Shown here: positions 51,002 through 60,089 of the stretch, piece by piece
How the letters are laid out: each line of letters begins with the position of its first letter
How positions within the stretch are numbered: position 1 is the first letter of the stretch
Assembly: GCF_003634695.1 (NCBI RefSeq)
Contig: NZ_RBWV01000009.1
Coordinates: forward strand, 1-64,000
DNA from: Motilibacter peucedani
GTDB lineage: Bacteria > Actinomycetota > Actinomycetes > Motilibacterales > Motilibacteraceae
DNA: 64,000 nucleotides
Reading direction: 5' to 3'
Program-made: the position numbers and the translations under genes
Notes under the pieces: model-generated
Seen by the model: the letters and a program-made list of their open reading frames with translations, nothing else
The model's database searches: none
Told to the model about the DNA's origin: nothing

Positions 51002-53263
51002 GTGAGCGCGTCGTCCAGGGTGCCCGCGTCCGCGCGCACCTACTTCCTGGCGCTGACCCTGCTGGCCGCAGCGGTCACCGCCTTCCAGCTGCCCGACAGC
51101 TGGCCGCCGCTGACCTCGTGGGCGGCCGGCGTCATCGTGCTGCTGGTCACGCGCTTCCCGCTCCTCGTGATGCGCCGCGCCGGCGGCCTCGAGGTCGGCC
51201 TCGACCCGGTGATCGCGCTGTTCCTGGCCTTCAGCGACGCGCCGCACGCTGCCGTCGTCTGGACCTTCACGGCCGGCGTCGCGCAGCTCTTCACCTCGAA
51301 GGCCTCCTGGGTGCGCCTGTTCAACGCGGCCGTCACCGTCCTGTCGGGCGCCGCCGCCCTGGCGGTGGTCGCACACCTCGACGCCGCGCCGTTGGCGGGT
51401 GGGCGCAGCGGAGCCGTCACGGCCGTGGTCGCGGCCGCCTGCTACTACCTCGTCGACTACCTGCTCTCCGTCTTCGCCATCGTCTCGCTGCGCCGGGCGA
51501 CGCTGCGCGAGGCGATCTGGGACGACACCGCTCCGCTCACGATGGCCTGCGTCGCGGCGGCCGGCAGCCTGGGCTACGTCGGCGCGGTCCTCGTGCGGAC
51601 CGACCCCTGGACGCTGCCGCTCGCCGGGATCCCGCTCGTCACGGTGGTGCTGGCCGGGCGCGCCTTCGCCACGGCCCACGGGGAGCGGATGCGGGTGCAC
51701 GCGCTGTTCACCGCCGCAGAGCGCCAGCACAGCGCGGCCACGACCGCAGCGGTCCTCGAGGCGGCGGTCGAGGCCGGCCGTGAGGCGCTCGCCGCGCCGG
51801 TGGAGCTGCGCGAGGTCGAACCGGTGGACGGCGTCGCGAGCACCGTCGACACCCCCGACGGCGCCCGCTGGATCCACGCGACCACGCGCAACCAGCAGAG
51901 CCGCGTCTTCACCCAGAGCGACCGGGAGCTGCTCGAGGTCCTCGCCTCGCTGACGAACGACTCCCTGCGCCGGCAGGCGCTGGTGGAGAGCCTCGAGCGG
52001 ATGGCCGCCACCGACGCGCTGACGGGGCTCGCCAACGCGGCGGCCTTCCGTGCCGCAGTGCGGTCCGCCGGGCCCGGCTCGGCCGTGCTCTTCTGCGACC
52101 TGGACGGCTTCAAGGGCGTCAACGACGACTTCGGCCACGAGGCGGGCGACGCCCTGCTGTGCGAGGTAGCCGACCGGCTGCGCGGCTGCGTGCGCGAGGG
52201 CGACGTGCTGGCGCGCAACGGCGGCGACGAGTTCGCCGTGCTGCTGGTCGGCGCCGACGCCGAGCGGGCGGAGGCGGTCGCCCAGCGCGTGGTGGAGGTC
52301 GTCGCGGCGCCGATCTCGCTGCCCGGCGTGGGCCACGCGAAGGTCACCGTCAGCGTAGGCACCGCGACCGGTGACGGCGCCCTCGTGCAGCGCGCCGACA
52401 TCGCGATGTACGCGGCGAAGGCCGCCGGCAAGTCGCGCCACGTCGTGTGCACCGACGAGCTCTTCGCAGCGCACCAGAGCCGCCGCACGCTGGCCGACGA
52501 GCTCGGGCGGGCCATCGATCGCGACGAGCTCGTCCTGCACTACCAGCCGATCGTCAACCTCGCGCTCGACCGCATCGACGGGGTCGAGGCGCTGGTGCGC
52601 TGGCAGCACCCCGAGCGCGGGCTGCTCGGCCCGGGCGAGTTCGTGCACCTCGCCGAGGAGACCGGGACCATCGACGACCTCACCCGGTGGGTGCAGCGCC
52701 GGGCCGTCCAGGACGCCGTCCTGATGAGCCGCCTGGCCGGCCGGCAGATCTCGGTCAGCGTCAACGTCTCGCCCAGCTCGCTGGTGCGCGGCGTCCTGCT
52801 CGACCAGGTCGAGTCCGGATGCACCGACGACGTGCAGCTCATCCTCGAGGTCACGGAGACCGCGGTCGCCGAACCAGCGGCAGTGCCGGTGCTCGAGGAG
52901 TTCCGGCGCCGCGGCGTACGCATCGCGCTCGACGACTTCGGCACCGGGCACTCGTCGCTCGCGACGCTGCGCCTGCTGCCTGTCGACATCATCAAGCTGG
53001 ACCGCGCCTTCATCGAGGGCATCGCGGTCGAGCAGGAGGCCAGCCTGCTCGTGAGGTCGGTCGCCGAGCTGGCGCGCGCGCTCGCCAAGCCGCTCGTCGT
53101 CGAGGGCATCGAGGACGCGGCCCAGCGCGCCGAGCTCGAGCGGCTCGGCGTCGCGCTCGGCCAGGGCTACCACCTCGCCCGCCCCGCGCCCCTCGACGTC
53201 GTCCTCGAGGGGCTCCGCCAGTCAGCGGTCGAGGAAGCAGCGTCGCTCGTGCCCGGGCGCTAG
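51002..53263 (+). CDS. membrane GGDEF-EAL protein
   Basis: A 753-residue c-di-GMP protein. Six to seven TM segments lie in residues 10-235 (LALTLLAAAVTAFQL, AAVVWTFTAGVAQLFTS and others), followed by a linker domain of about 120 residues. The GGDEF domain has RNGGDEF (GGDEF about 407-411), and the EAL domain VEALVRW (about 529-531), LEVTETAV and LDDFGTGHSSLATL. GTG at 51002 has GGGAGGGGG upstream. An upstream start at 50957 would add 15 residues and is less likely. Confidence 0.93.
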   Translation: MSASSRVPASARTYFLALTLLAAAVTAFQLPDSWPPLTSWAAGVIVLLVTRFPLLVMRRAGGLEVGLDPVIALFLAFSDAPHAAVVWTFTAGVAQLFTSKASWVRLFNAAVTVLSGAAALAVVAHLDAAPLAGGRSGAVTAVVAAACYYLVDYLLSVFAIVSLRRATLREAIWDDTAPLTMACVAAAGSLGYVGAVLVRTDPWTLPLAGIPLVTVVLAGRAFATAHGERMRVHALFTAAERQHSAATTAAVLEAAVEAGREALAAPVELREVEPVDGVASTVDTPDGARWIHATTRNQQSRVFTQSDRELLEVLASLTNDSLRRQALVESLERMAATDALTGLANAAAFRAAVRSAGPGSAVLFCDLDGFKGVNDDFGHEAGDALLCEVADRLRGCVREGDVLARNGGDEFAVLLVGADAERAEAVAQRVVEVVAAPISLPGVGHAKVTVSVGTATGDGALVQRADIAMYAAKAAGKSRHVVCTDELFAAHQSRRTLADELGRAIDRDELVLHYQPIVNLALDRIDGVEALVRWQHPERGLLGPGEFVHLAEETGTIDDLTRWVQRRAVQDAVLMSRLAGRQISVSVNVSPSSLVRGVLLDQVESGCTDDVQLILEVTETAVAEPAAVPVLEEFRRRGVRIALDDFGTGHSSLATLRLLPVDIIKLDRAFIEGIAVEQEASLLVRSVAELARALAKPLVVEGIEDAAQRAELERLGVALGQGYHLARPAPLDVVLEGLRQSAVEEAASLVPGR

Positions 53264-53472
53264 GCCTCCGTCTCGCGCGCAGCGGACTCCGCCGCGTCAC
53301 GCAGCTCGTCGCGGTCGGCGTGCGCCGCCGCGGTCGGCGTGCGGAAGACGGTGTCACCCGGGTCAGGTGCGGCTGCCTGGTCGGGCTGGTCGCCCGACGG
53401 GTCGGCCGGCGCGGCCAGACCGCCGTCGTCGGGGAGCTGTGCGTGGGGCACCAGGGGTTCCATCATCGACAT
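53260..53472 (-). CDS. small acidic protein
   Basis: A 70-residue hydrophilic protein, rich in Asp, Pro and Ala with a short C-terminal helix (DRDELRDAAESAARE). No family recognised. The ATG is well supported by AGGAGG 5 bp upstream, which makes a real gene likely. Its stop overlaps the convergent GGDEF-EAL stop by 4 bp. Confidence 0.6.
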   Translation of the reverse strand: MSMMEPLVPHAQLPDDGGLAAPADPSGDQPDQAAAPDPGDTVFRTPTAAAHADRDELRDAAESAARETEA

Positions 53473-53527
53473 GCGGTCCTCCTACCCCTTCCGGCAGCTC
53501 GGCACCGCGCTGACGGCAGCAGCACGC

Positions 53528-55861
53528 TCACGCCGAGGTGCCCGGCGTCGGGAACTCGGGGATCAGGAAGGTCGGGGTCAGGAACTCCTTCGGCTGCAGC
53601 GCCCGGATGCAGACGCGTACGTCGCCGACCCAGCCGTGGAACCCCTGCCCGAACTGCTCGTTGCTCTGCGTGCCGCCGATGACGAACGGCTTCCCGAGCG
53701 TCTCGATGCCCCGCGCCCGAGCGGTCGGGTTGCGCGAGATGCGCGAGCCGTTGACGTAGACCACCGAGTGCGTGCCGTCGTTGACGACGGCCACGTGCTG
53801 CCACACGCCCGTCGGCAGGGCGTGGCTCCAGTGCGTGGGGTTGTTGTCGACGTCGAGCTCGGGGTAGAGCACGAACTGCAGGAAGCGCTCGGGCGAGAGG
53901 TTGAGGCTGCACGGCGGTTCGTCCGGGGTGTAACCGCTCGTGCGGCCGTTGTTGCCCTCCCAGCTCAGGATGCCCATCCAGTCGTGGCTGCCCACGAAGG
54001 GGTCGGGCAGCTTGACGAACGCCTCGATCGTGAAGCCGGACAGGAACTTCTCGCTGTTGATGCGGGCGCCCTGCACCGACTCGAGGATCGCCCCGCGGGT
54101 GCCGCTGCCGTTGAAGCGCAGGCTCGCCTGCGCCGGCGACCCAGGCATGTGGTCGTCGGACCAGGTGAGCAGCTCTGACCCCGCGGGCAGCGGGCCCTTC
54201 AGGTCGCTCGAGAGCTGGAGGTCGGCCAGCTGCAGCAGCGGGTCACCGTTGTTGGCGGTGACGGTCAGGCGGTAGGACGAGTACGCGGTGGGCTTCGCGA
54301 CGGCGTACTGCGCCATCTGGAAGCGGCTGGCGAAGCGCTGGCCCGACCGCTCGTCGAGGTCGACCCACGTGCTGCCGTCGTTGGAGCCCTGCAGCACCCA
54401 GTCGCGCGGGTCGCGCCCCGGAGCGTCGTTGGCACTGGTGAGCGCATAGGCGACGACCGCGACCGGGGCGTCGAGCGCGTACTGCACCCAGCCCTTCGTG
54501 TCGAAGGCGAGCCACTTGGTGCCGCTGTCGGCATCCCTCAGGTTGACGGCGACCTCGTTCGGCGCGTTCTCCGCGCTGGCGGTGACGGTCTTGACGTGTC
54601 CGGCGATGCTGCCGGGCAGGGCCGACGGGGCGCCGGACCCGATGCTGCGCGACACCAGGTCGTTCCCGTTGCCGGAGAGGTCCTTGATCCTCGTACCGGC
54701 GGCGACGGCCGCGCCGGCGATCCCGGCACCCGAGTAGCCGGCCGCGTCGAACCGCCAGTAGGCGAGCGTGCCGCGCGGGAGCACGGCGCTCGCCGGCCGG
54801 GGAGCAGGGAGCGCGAGCGGTGAAAAGCCCTTGAACCGCTGGGCGAAGTCGATGCCCAGCGTGAAGCGGTCGACGTCGCTGGTGAGCTCGACCGTCTCGG
54901 CGGCCAGCGGCGAGCGCTTCGCCGGGTCACGGTCCAGGAACCACGGGGAGAAGGTCTCGACGTCGATGACCCCGCGAGCGAGGTCGAAGTGGTAGAGCCG
55001 GACCATGCCAGCGCCGCCGTAGTAGCGGTCCTGGTAGTTCGTGATGTGGGCGTGCACCTCGTTGCCCGCGTCGTTGTGGAGCACCGTGCGCGCCGGTGGC
55101 CAGTAGTGCCCGTTCAGCATGAGGAACACCTGGTCGTTCTTGCGCACCAGTGCCTCCCAGAGCCGCTCTCCGTTGTCCGACAGCGCAGCCCCGCCGTCAC
55201 CGGCCGGGGCGACGAGGTCGTGCGTGGTCAGAATCACAGGCAGGTCGTGGTGCGCGTCGATGACGCCCTGCACCCACGCCACGCCCTTGTCCGACGTGCG
55301 CCAGTCCAGCGCCAGAACCAGCCACTCCTGGCCGGCTGCCGTGAGGACGTGGTAGCTGTTGTAGCCGTCCGGTGAGGCACCTCCGAAGGTCGGCATCACC
55401 GCGAACCGGCTCGGGCCGAAGGCCTGGAGGTACGGTGTGGTGCCTCGCTGGTCGTCACCCGAGACGTCGTGGTTGCCGCCGAGGACGCTGTAGGGCATCT
55501 GGTCAGCGAGGCCCGCGTCGAAGGTGCTGGCTGCCAGTGAGATCTCGTCCTGCGTCCCGTGCTCGGTGACGTCGCCGAGGTGGGTCATGAAGACGATGTT
55601 GTCGTCCTTGCGCTGCTTCAGCAGGTAGTGGAACGTCTCCGCGAGCGGGCGCGGGTCCGCCGCGTCGTGGTCGAAGAGGTACTGCGTGTCGGGCAGTACG
55701 GCGAGGGTGAAGCGCGGGCTGTCGGCGTCGACGCGGCCATAGGCGGCGCCCGTGCTGGCGGCCGAGGCGCGCGCCGGGCCGGCGACCGCGGGAAGCGCGA
55801 GCGCGGCGGGGGCGACGGCGGCGGCCTGCAGGAGACTGCGGCGGCTGACGTGTGCAGGCAC
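53528..55861 (-). CDS. secreted metallophosphoesterase with discoidin-like and LamG-like regions
   Basis: A 777-residue exported protein. The Tat-like signal begins SRRSLLQAAAVAPAALALPA. The calcineurin-type phosphoesterase domain (about 45-330) has PDTQYLF, HLGDVTEHG, GNHDVSG, TTHD and NGHYW, with metal-binding Asp, His and Asn residues. A discoidin (F5/8 type C)-like region follows (LAFDTKGWVQYALDAPVAVV, WVLQGSNDGSTWVDLDERSG). A LamG/concanavalin-like region (FTIEAFVKLP, GVWQHVAVVNDGTHSVVYVN, GRISRNP-like turns) closes the protein. It probably cleaves an extracellular phosphodiester and binds sugar. GTG at 55861 has GAAGAGG upstream. Confidence 0.88.
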   Translation of the reverse strand: MPAHVSRRSLLQAAAVAPAALALPAVAGPARASAASTGAAYGRVDADSPRFTLAVLPDTQYLFDHDAADPRPLAETFHYLLKQRKDDNIVFMTHLGDVTEHGTQDEISLAASTFDAGLADQMPYSVLGGNHDVSGDDQRGTTPYLQAFGPSRFAVMPTFGGASPDGYNSYHVLTAAGQEWLVLALDWRTSDKGVAWVQGVIDAHHDLPVILTTHDLVAPAGDGGAALSDNGERLWEALVRKNDQVFLMLNGHYWPPARTVLHNDAGNEVHAHITNYQDRYYGGAGMVRLYHFDLARGVIDVETFSPWFLDRDPAKRSPLAAETVELTSDVDRFTLGIDFAQRFKGFSPLALPAPRPASAVLPRGTLAYWRFDAAGYSGAGIAGAAVAAGTRIKDLSGNGNDLVSRSIGSGAPSALPGSIAGHVKTVTASAENAPNEVAVNLRDADSGTKWLAFDTKGWVQYALDAPVAVVAYALTSANDAPGRDPRDWVLQGSNDGSTWVDLDERSGQRFASRFQMAQYAVAKPTAYSSYRLTVTANNGDPLLQLADLQLSSDLKGPLPAGSELLTWSDDHMPGSPAQASLRFNGSGTRGAILESVQGARINSEKFLSGFTIEAFVKLPDPFVGSHDWMGILSWEGNNGRTSGYTPDEPPCSLNLSPERFLQFVLYPELDVDNNPTHWSHALPTGVWQHVAVVNDGTHSVVYVNGSRISRNPTARARGIETLGKPFVIGGTQSNEQFGQGFHGWVGDVRVCIRALQPKEFLTPTFLIPEFPTPGTSA

Positions 55862-56014
55862 GAGGAACCTCTTCGGGGCAGTTCGGGTTGGTGCCCCGAC
55901 TCTTCGAGGCGTCGGTGTCACGCCGCCGACGCGCAGGTGGACGACCGGTGTGACCTCGGAGAACACGGCCGGTCCCCTCTCGACACCCGCCCTTCCCCGG
56001 GGTGCACTGGCGGC

Positions 56015-56482
56015 ATGGCTCTGATGGTCCAGGCGACCCGCATGCTGGCCGGTGGTCTTCCGGTGTCCGACACGACGCTGCGCTCGTGCGGCGTCGCTGC
56101 CGTCGGGCTGCTCGTGGAGCAGGACGTGACCGGCTTGTCCCTGCAGCAGATCCGTGACGTGGTGCACCTCGGCGTCAGGCAGGTCTCGGCGGAGCTCCAC
56201 GCCCGCCAGCTCCACGACTTCGTCACGGCCGAGGAGGGGATCGCGGTCGTGACGGTCACCCGGCACGGCCAGCGGCCGCTCGCCGGGCGGATCACCGGTC
56301 CCTACCGCTACGACCCGGCGGGCTATCCCGGCAATCCGCACGTGCGCGACGTGCGGTGGGGTGCCTACCTGCCCCCGGGCGTCGAGATCTCAGACCGCTT
56401 GCGCCGCACGGTCTTCCCGGTCAACGGCGCGCTGGTCGCCCCGCTGGTCGAGCTGGCCGCCGGCCTGCCCGTGCCTGCCTGA
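56015..56482 (+). CDS. hypothetical protein with Mrr-N-like C-terminal domain
   Basis: A 155-residue protein. The N-terminal part is helical (LQQIRDVVHLGVRQVSAELH). The second half (FVTAEEGIAVVTVTRHGQRP then GRITGPYRYDPAGYPGNPHV and RDVRWGAYLPP) resembles the Mrr N-terminal domain, which ends with a HxRxVxW pattern. No nuclease domain accompanies it. A standalone recognition module is possible. The start has no clear ribosome site. The last 118 bp overlap the convergent TetR gene. Confidence 0.5.
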   Translation: MALMVQATRMLAGGLPVSDTTLRSCGVAAVGLLVEQDVTGLSLQQIRDVVHLGVRQVSAELHARQLHDFVTAEEGIAVVTVTRHGQRPLAGRITGPYRYDPAGYPGNPHVRDVRWGAYLPPGVEISDRLRRTVFPVNGALVAPLVELAAGLPVPA

Positions 56483-57186
56483 GCGGACGCCTGCAGCCGC
56501 AGGCCCTCGAGGAGAAGGTCGAGCCCCGCGCGGAACTGCGCCGCGTCGTCGTGGCCGGCGAACTCCTCGACGACGTAGTGCACGAACGGGTACGCCGCAG
56601 GGTCGAGCTGGCGCCAGCTGTCGGCGAACCGCTCGAGGTAGGCCTCGCGAGTGACGGTGCCGTCGAGGACCTCCTGCGGCGGCTGCTGGCCGAGGTCGGC
56701 GGCCGTGCCCACGACGTAGCCGATGACCGCCGACACGGCGTCGAAGCTCTGGCGCGGCGGCAGCTCGAGCCTCAGGACCTGCTCGCCCATGCGCTCGAGG
56801 AGCATCAGCGCGTTCGGTTGCAGCTCGGTGTCGCGCATCAGGTAGGCGCCGAGCCAGGGCCGGTCGGCCACCGCGTCGAAGAGCGCGACGGCGATCGCGC
56901 GCAGGTCCGCGACCGGGTCCTCGCTCTCCGGCAGCTCGTCGGCGAAGGCGACCACGCCCGCCAGGACGTGGTTGGTCGCGCGGTCGAGCAGCTCGTCGCG
57001 GCCGGAGACGTACCAGTAGATGCTGCCGACGCCGCCGCCGAGGCGCGCGGCCAGCGCGCGGAAGGTGAGCGCCGACTCGCCCGACTCGTCCAGCAGCGCT
57101 ACCGCCTCGCGCAGCACGGCCTCCATCGAGTGGGTGGCGCGCCGCCGCGGTGGGGCGCCGGCCGTCGGTGAGCGTCGCGGTGCCAT
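56365..57186 (-). CDS. TetR family regulator of MFS efflux gene
   Basis: A 273-residue TetR/AcrR regulator. The HTH reads SMEAVLREAVALLDESGESA, LTFRALAARLGGGVGSIYWY, VSGRDELLDRATNHVLAG. The C-terminal ligand domain is of the TetR_C type. The final 38 residues (TGRPAASSTSGATSAPLTGK and beyond) are low-complexity and overlap the opposing Mrr-N-like gene, so may not be meaningful. It is divergent from the MFS gene with three GAACNNNGTTC operators between. Confidence 0.9.
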   Translation of the reverse strand: MAPRRSPTAGAPPRRRATHSMEAVLREAVALLDESGESALTFRALAARLGGGVGSIYWYVSGRDELLDRATNHVLAGVVAFADELPESEDPVADLRAIAVALFDAVADRPWLGAYLMRDTELQPNALMLLERMGEQVLRLELPPRQSFDAVSAVIGYVVGTAADLGQQPPQEVLDGTVTREAYLERFADSWRQLDPAAYPFVHYVVEEFAGHDDAAQFRAGLDLLLEGLRLQASAQAGTGRPAASSTSGATSAPLTGKTVRRKRSEISTPGGR

Positions 57187-57217
57187 GGCTCCATCCCATC
57201 ACACCTTGCGCCCGGTC

Positions 57218-57228
57218 GAACGCTGTTC
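57218..57228. promoter_or_regulatory. GAACNNNGTTC operator copy 1
   Basis: GAACGCTGTTC, an inverted repeat 32 bp before the TetR start. Related copies lie at 57238-57248 and 57256-57266. Confidence 0.8.
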
Positions 57229-57237
57229 TATATTACC

Positions 57238-57248
57238 GAACAGTGTTC
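57238..57248. promoter_or_regulatory. GAACNNNGTTC operator copy 2
   Basis: GAACAGTGTTC, 20 bp centre to centre from copy 1. Confidence 0.8.
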
Positions 57249-57255
57249 GACAATC

Positions 57256-57266
57256 GAACGCCGTTC
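57256..57266. promoter_or_regulatory. GAACNNNGTTC operator copy 3
   Basis: GAACGCCGTTC, 20 bp before the MFS ATG and 18 bp from copy 2. Confidence 0.8.
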
Positions 57267-57286
57267 GCTCCTTCGGAGGTGCCCCC

Positions 57287-58741
57287 ATGAGCTCGACCAC
57301 CGCGGCCGTCCCGGCCACGACCTACCCCTCCCTGCGAGCGGCGTGGATCCCGCTGTTCGCCCTGTGCCTGGCCTTCTTCGTGGAGATGGTCGACAACACG
57401 CTGCTGACCATCGCGCTGCCGACCATCGGTCGCGACCTCGGCAGCGGCACGACGGGCCTCCAGTGGGTGACCGGCGCCTACTCGCTGACCTTCGGCGGGC
57501 TGCTGCTGACGGCCGGGTCCGCGGCGGACCGGCTCGGGCGCCGACGGGTCCTCTCGGTCGGGCTCGCCGCCTTCGGCACCATCAGCCTGGCGGTCCTGGC
57601 CGTCAGCTCCGCCGGCGAGCTGATCGTGCTGCGCGCGGCCCTCGGCGTCGCGGCCGCGGCGATGGCGCCGATCACGAACTCGCTGGTGTTCCGGCTGTTC
57701 GACGAGGAGGCCCTGCGCATGCGGGCCATGACGGTGATGATCGTCGTAGGCATGAGCGGCTTCATCCTCGGCCCGCTGCTCGGTGGCACCGCGCTCGCCC
57801 ACGTGCGCTGGGAGTGGCTGCTGCTCGTCAACGCCCCGCTGGCGCTCGTCGCCTTCGTCGGCGTGCGGCTGGGCGTTCCCGCCGACCGGCCCGAGGACCT
57901 CACGGCCGACCGCCTCGACCTGCCCGGTGCGGTCCTCAGCGTCGCGACGATCGGCCTCGCCTGCTACACGCTCACCAGCGGCGTCGAGCACGGCTGGCTC
58001 TCCGCCCTCACCTGCTGCTCCGCGCTCGGTGCCGTGGTCGCGCTGGTCGCCTTCCTGCGCCACGAGCGGCGCGCCGAGCAGCCGATGCTCGACCTCGGCG
58101 TCTTCACCAGCGGCACCGTCCGGGGCGCGGCACTGGCCCAGGTCGGCACCTCGATCGCCATGGCCGGCGTGATGTTCGGGCTGATCCTGCACTTCCAGTA
58201 CGCCTACGGCTGGAGCCCCGTGCGCGCCGGCCTCGCGAACCTCCCGCTCATCGTCACGATGCTGCTGGCCACCCCGCTGTCCGAGACGCTGGCCACCCGC
58301 TTCGGCCACCGCGTCGCCTGCCTGGTCGGCGCCGTGCTGCTGGCCGGGTCGCTGGCCGGCCTGTCGTGGGGCGTCGACCACGGCTACGCCGCGATCGCGG
58401 TGTGCATGGTCGTCCTCACCGTCGGGCTGCGCACGGTCATGACGATCTGCGCGGTCGCCCTCGTCAGCGCGATGCCGGAGAACCGCACGTCGATCGCGGC
58501 GGCGCTCAACGACACCGCCCAGGAGGTGGGCACGAGCGTCGGCACCGCCGTCGTCGGCACGCTGATCGCCGCACTGGTGACCGTGAGCCTGCCCGACGGC
58601 CGGTGGAGCCGCGCGCTCGTGGCCTCGTTCTTCCACGGCGAGCGGGTCACCTACGCGACGCTGGCGGTGGTCGTCGGCCTGGTCGCCGGCTGGGGCGCGC
58701 TCACCCTGACCGACTCGCGCTCGACCGACGAGGGCCACTGA
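57287..58741 (+). CDS. MFS transporter, DHA2 (EmrB/QacA) family
   Basis: A 484-residue inner-membrane drug/H+ antiporter, likely 14 TM segments. VDNTLLTIALPTIGRDLGSG is the DHA2 N-terminal motif, ADRLGRRRVL is motif A, and GPLLGGTAL is the motif C region. The ATG has GGAGG 8 bp upstream. It is divergent from its TetR repressor. It should export a hydrophobic toxic compound. Its last 41 bp overlap the convergent NDH-2-like gene. Confidence 0.95.
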   Translation: MSSTTAAVPATTYPSLRAAWIPLFALCLAFFVEMVDNTLLTIALPTIGRDLGSGTTGLQWVTGAYSLTFGGLLLTAGSAADRLGRRRVLSVGLAAFGTISLAVLAVSSAGELIVLRAALGVAAAAMAPITNSLVFRLFDEEALRMRAMTVMIVVGMSGFILGPLLGGTALAHVRWEWLLLVNAPLALVAFVGVRLGVPADRPEDLTADRLDLPGAVLSVATIGLACYTLTSGVEHGWLSALTCCSALGAVVALVAFLRHERRAEQPMLDLGVFTSGTVRGAALAQVGTSIAMAGVMFGLILHFQYAYGWSPVRAGLANLPLIVTMLLATPLSETLATRFGHRVACLVGAVLLAGSLAGLSWGVDHGYAAIAVCMVVLTVGLRTVMTICAVALVSAMPENRTSIAAALNDTAQEVGTSVGTAVVGTLIAALVTVSLPDGRWSRALVASFFHGERVTYATLAVVVGLVAGWGALTLTDSRSTDEGH

Positions 58742-60089
58742 GCTCGGCGGCCACGCCCTGTGCCACGGCGGTGCGGGCGTCCTCCTCCCGCACGACGGAC
58801 AGCTGCGTCGACTCCGGCGGCAGCACGGTCTGGAACAGCCAGTCGGCAGCGACGCGCACCCGGTTCGCCGTCGAGGGCAGCGCCCACAGGTGGTAGCCGC
58901 GCGTCACCACCTTCGCCAGCGGACCGGTGAGCGCGACGCCCAGGGGCCGGGCGACCGCGTCCCAGCCGCCGAGGTCGGCGACCAGGCCGAGGTCGCGGTG
59001 GCGGTACGCGGTGGGCGAGCCGACGCCCAGGCTGGCCGCGATGTTGCGGCCGAGAACGGTGCCCTGGCGCTGGGCGTGCTGGGCGGTGGGCGGCGTGTCC
59101 GGACCGGCCGCAGCCGTACCCCGCGCCACCAGGTCGGGAACGGCGGCGGCGTCGCCGGCGGCCCACACGTCCGGCGCGCCGGGCACCGAGAGGTCCGGCT
59201 CGACGAGCAGTCGGCCGTTCCGGGTCGGGAGCCCGAGCTCCGACACGAGCGGGTGGGCCACGACGCCCGCTCCCCACACCAGGGTGCGGGTCGGCACGGT
59301 CGTCCCGTCGCTGAGCCGCACCGCGCGCTCGTCGGCCGAGACGACGGAGACCTCGAGGCGGACGTCGACGCCGCGCCGCCTCAGCAGGTCCAGGGCCCTG
59401 GCGCCGAGCTCCGGCCCGAGCTCGGGCAGCACCGTCGGCGCGAGGTCGACCAGCACCCACCGGACGTCCTGGGCGCTGGTGCGGCTCCACCGGCCCTGGA
59501 TGGTGCGCAGCCAGCGCTGGGTCTGCGCGACCAGCTCGGTGCCGGTGTAGCCGGCGCCGACCGCGACCACGGTCAGCAGCGCTGCGCGCTCGGCCCGTCC
59601 CTCGACGGTGTCGGGCTCTGCGTCGGCGAGGTCGAGCTGCTCGAGCAGGTGGTCGCGCAGGAACACCGCCTCGACCAGTTTCTTGAGCGCGCGACCGTGC
59701 TCACCGACGCCCGGCACGGGGATGCGGCGGGTCACCGAGCCGGGAGCGAGCGCGAGCCGGTCCCAGCCCAGCGTCGACCGCGTACCACCGGTGCGGCCCA
59801 CGACCGTGACCGTGCGCGCGGCCAGGTCCACGTCCTCGACCCGCCCGAGCACCAGCCGCACCCGCGGCAGCATGCGGCGCAGGGACACGGCGATGTGCCG
59901 GGCCTCCACGACGCCGGTCGCGACCTCGGGCAGCAGCGGGCTGTAGAGCAGGTAGTCCGTCGGGTTGACCAGCACCAGCTCCGCGGCGTCGGGCGCGAGC
60001 AGCCGCTCGAGCCGGCGCAGGGCGTAGAACCCGGCGAACCCGCCGCCCACCACGACCACACGGGGCCGAGCGGGTCCGCCCGTCGTCAT
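58701..60089 (-). CDS. NDH-2-like NAD(P)/FAD-dependent oxidoreductase
   Basis: A 462-residue flavoprotein. VVVVGGGFAGFYALRRLERL is the FAD site, LLYSPLLPEVATGVVEARHI the NDH-2-type loop, VVAVGAGYTGTELVAQTQRW the NAD(P)H site, and VWAAGDAAAVPD the final FAD contact. It likely oxidises NADH and passes electrons to quinone, or is a related disulfide-like reductase. The start overlaps the NmrA-like gene stop by 4 bp, giving an operon controlled from the Rrf2 sites. Confidence 0.9.
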   Translation of the reverse strand: MTTGGPARPRVVVVGGGFAGFYALRRLERLLAPDAAELVLVNPTDYLLYSPLLPEVATGVVEARHIAVSLRRMLPRVRLVLGRVEDVDLAARTVTVVGRTGGTRSTLGWDRLALAPGSVTRRIPVPGVGEHGRALKKLVEAVFLRDHLLEQLDLADAEPDTVEGRAERAALLTVVAVGAGYTGTELVAQTQRWLRTIQGRWSRTSAQDVRWVLVDLAPTVLPELGPELGARALDLLRRRGVDVRLEVSVVSADERAVRLSDGTTVPTRTLVWGAGVVAHPLVSELGLPTRNGRLLVEPDLSVPGAPDVWAAGDAAAVPDLVARGTAAAGPDTPPTAQHAQRQGTVLGRNIAASLGVGSPTAYRHRDLGLVADLGGWDAVARPLGVALTGPLAKVVTRGYHLWALPSTANRVRVAADWLFQTVLPPESTQLSVVREEDARTAVAQGVAAELSGPRRSSASRSG

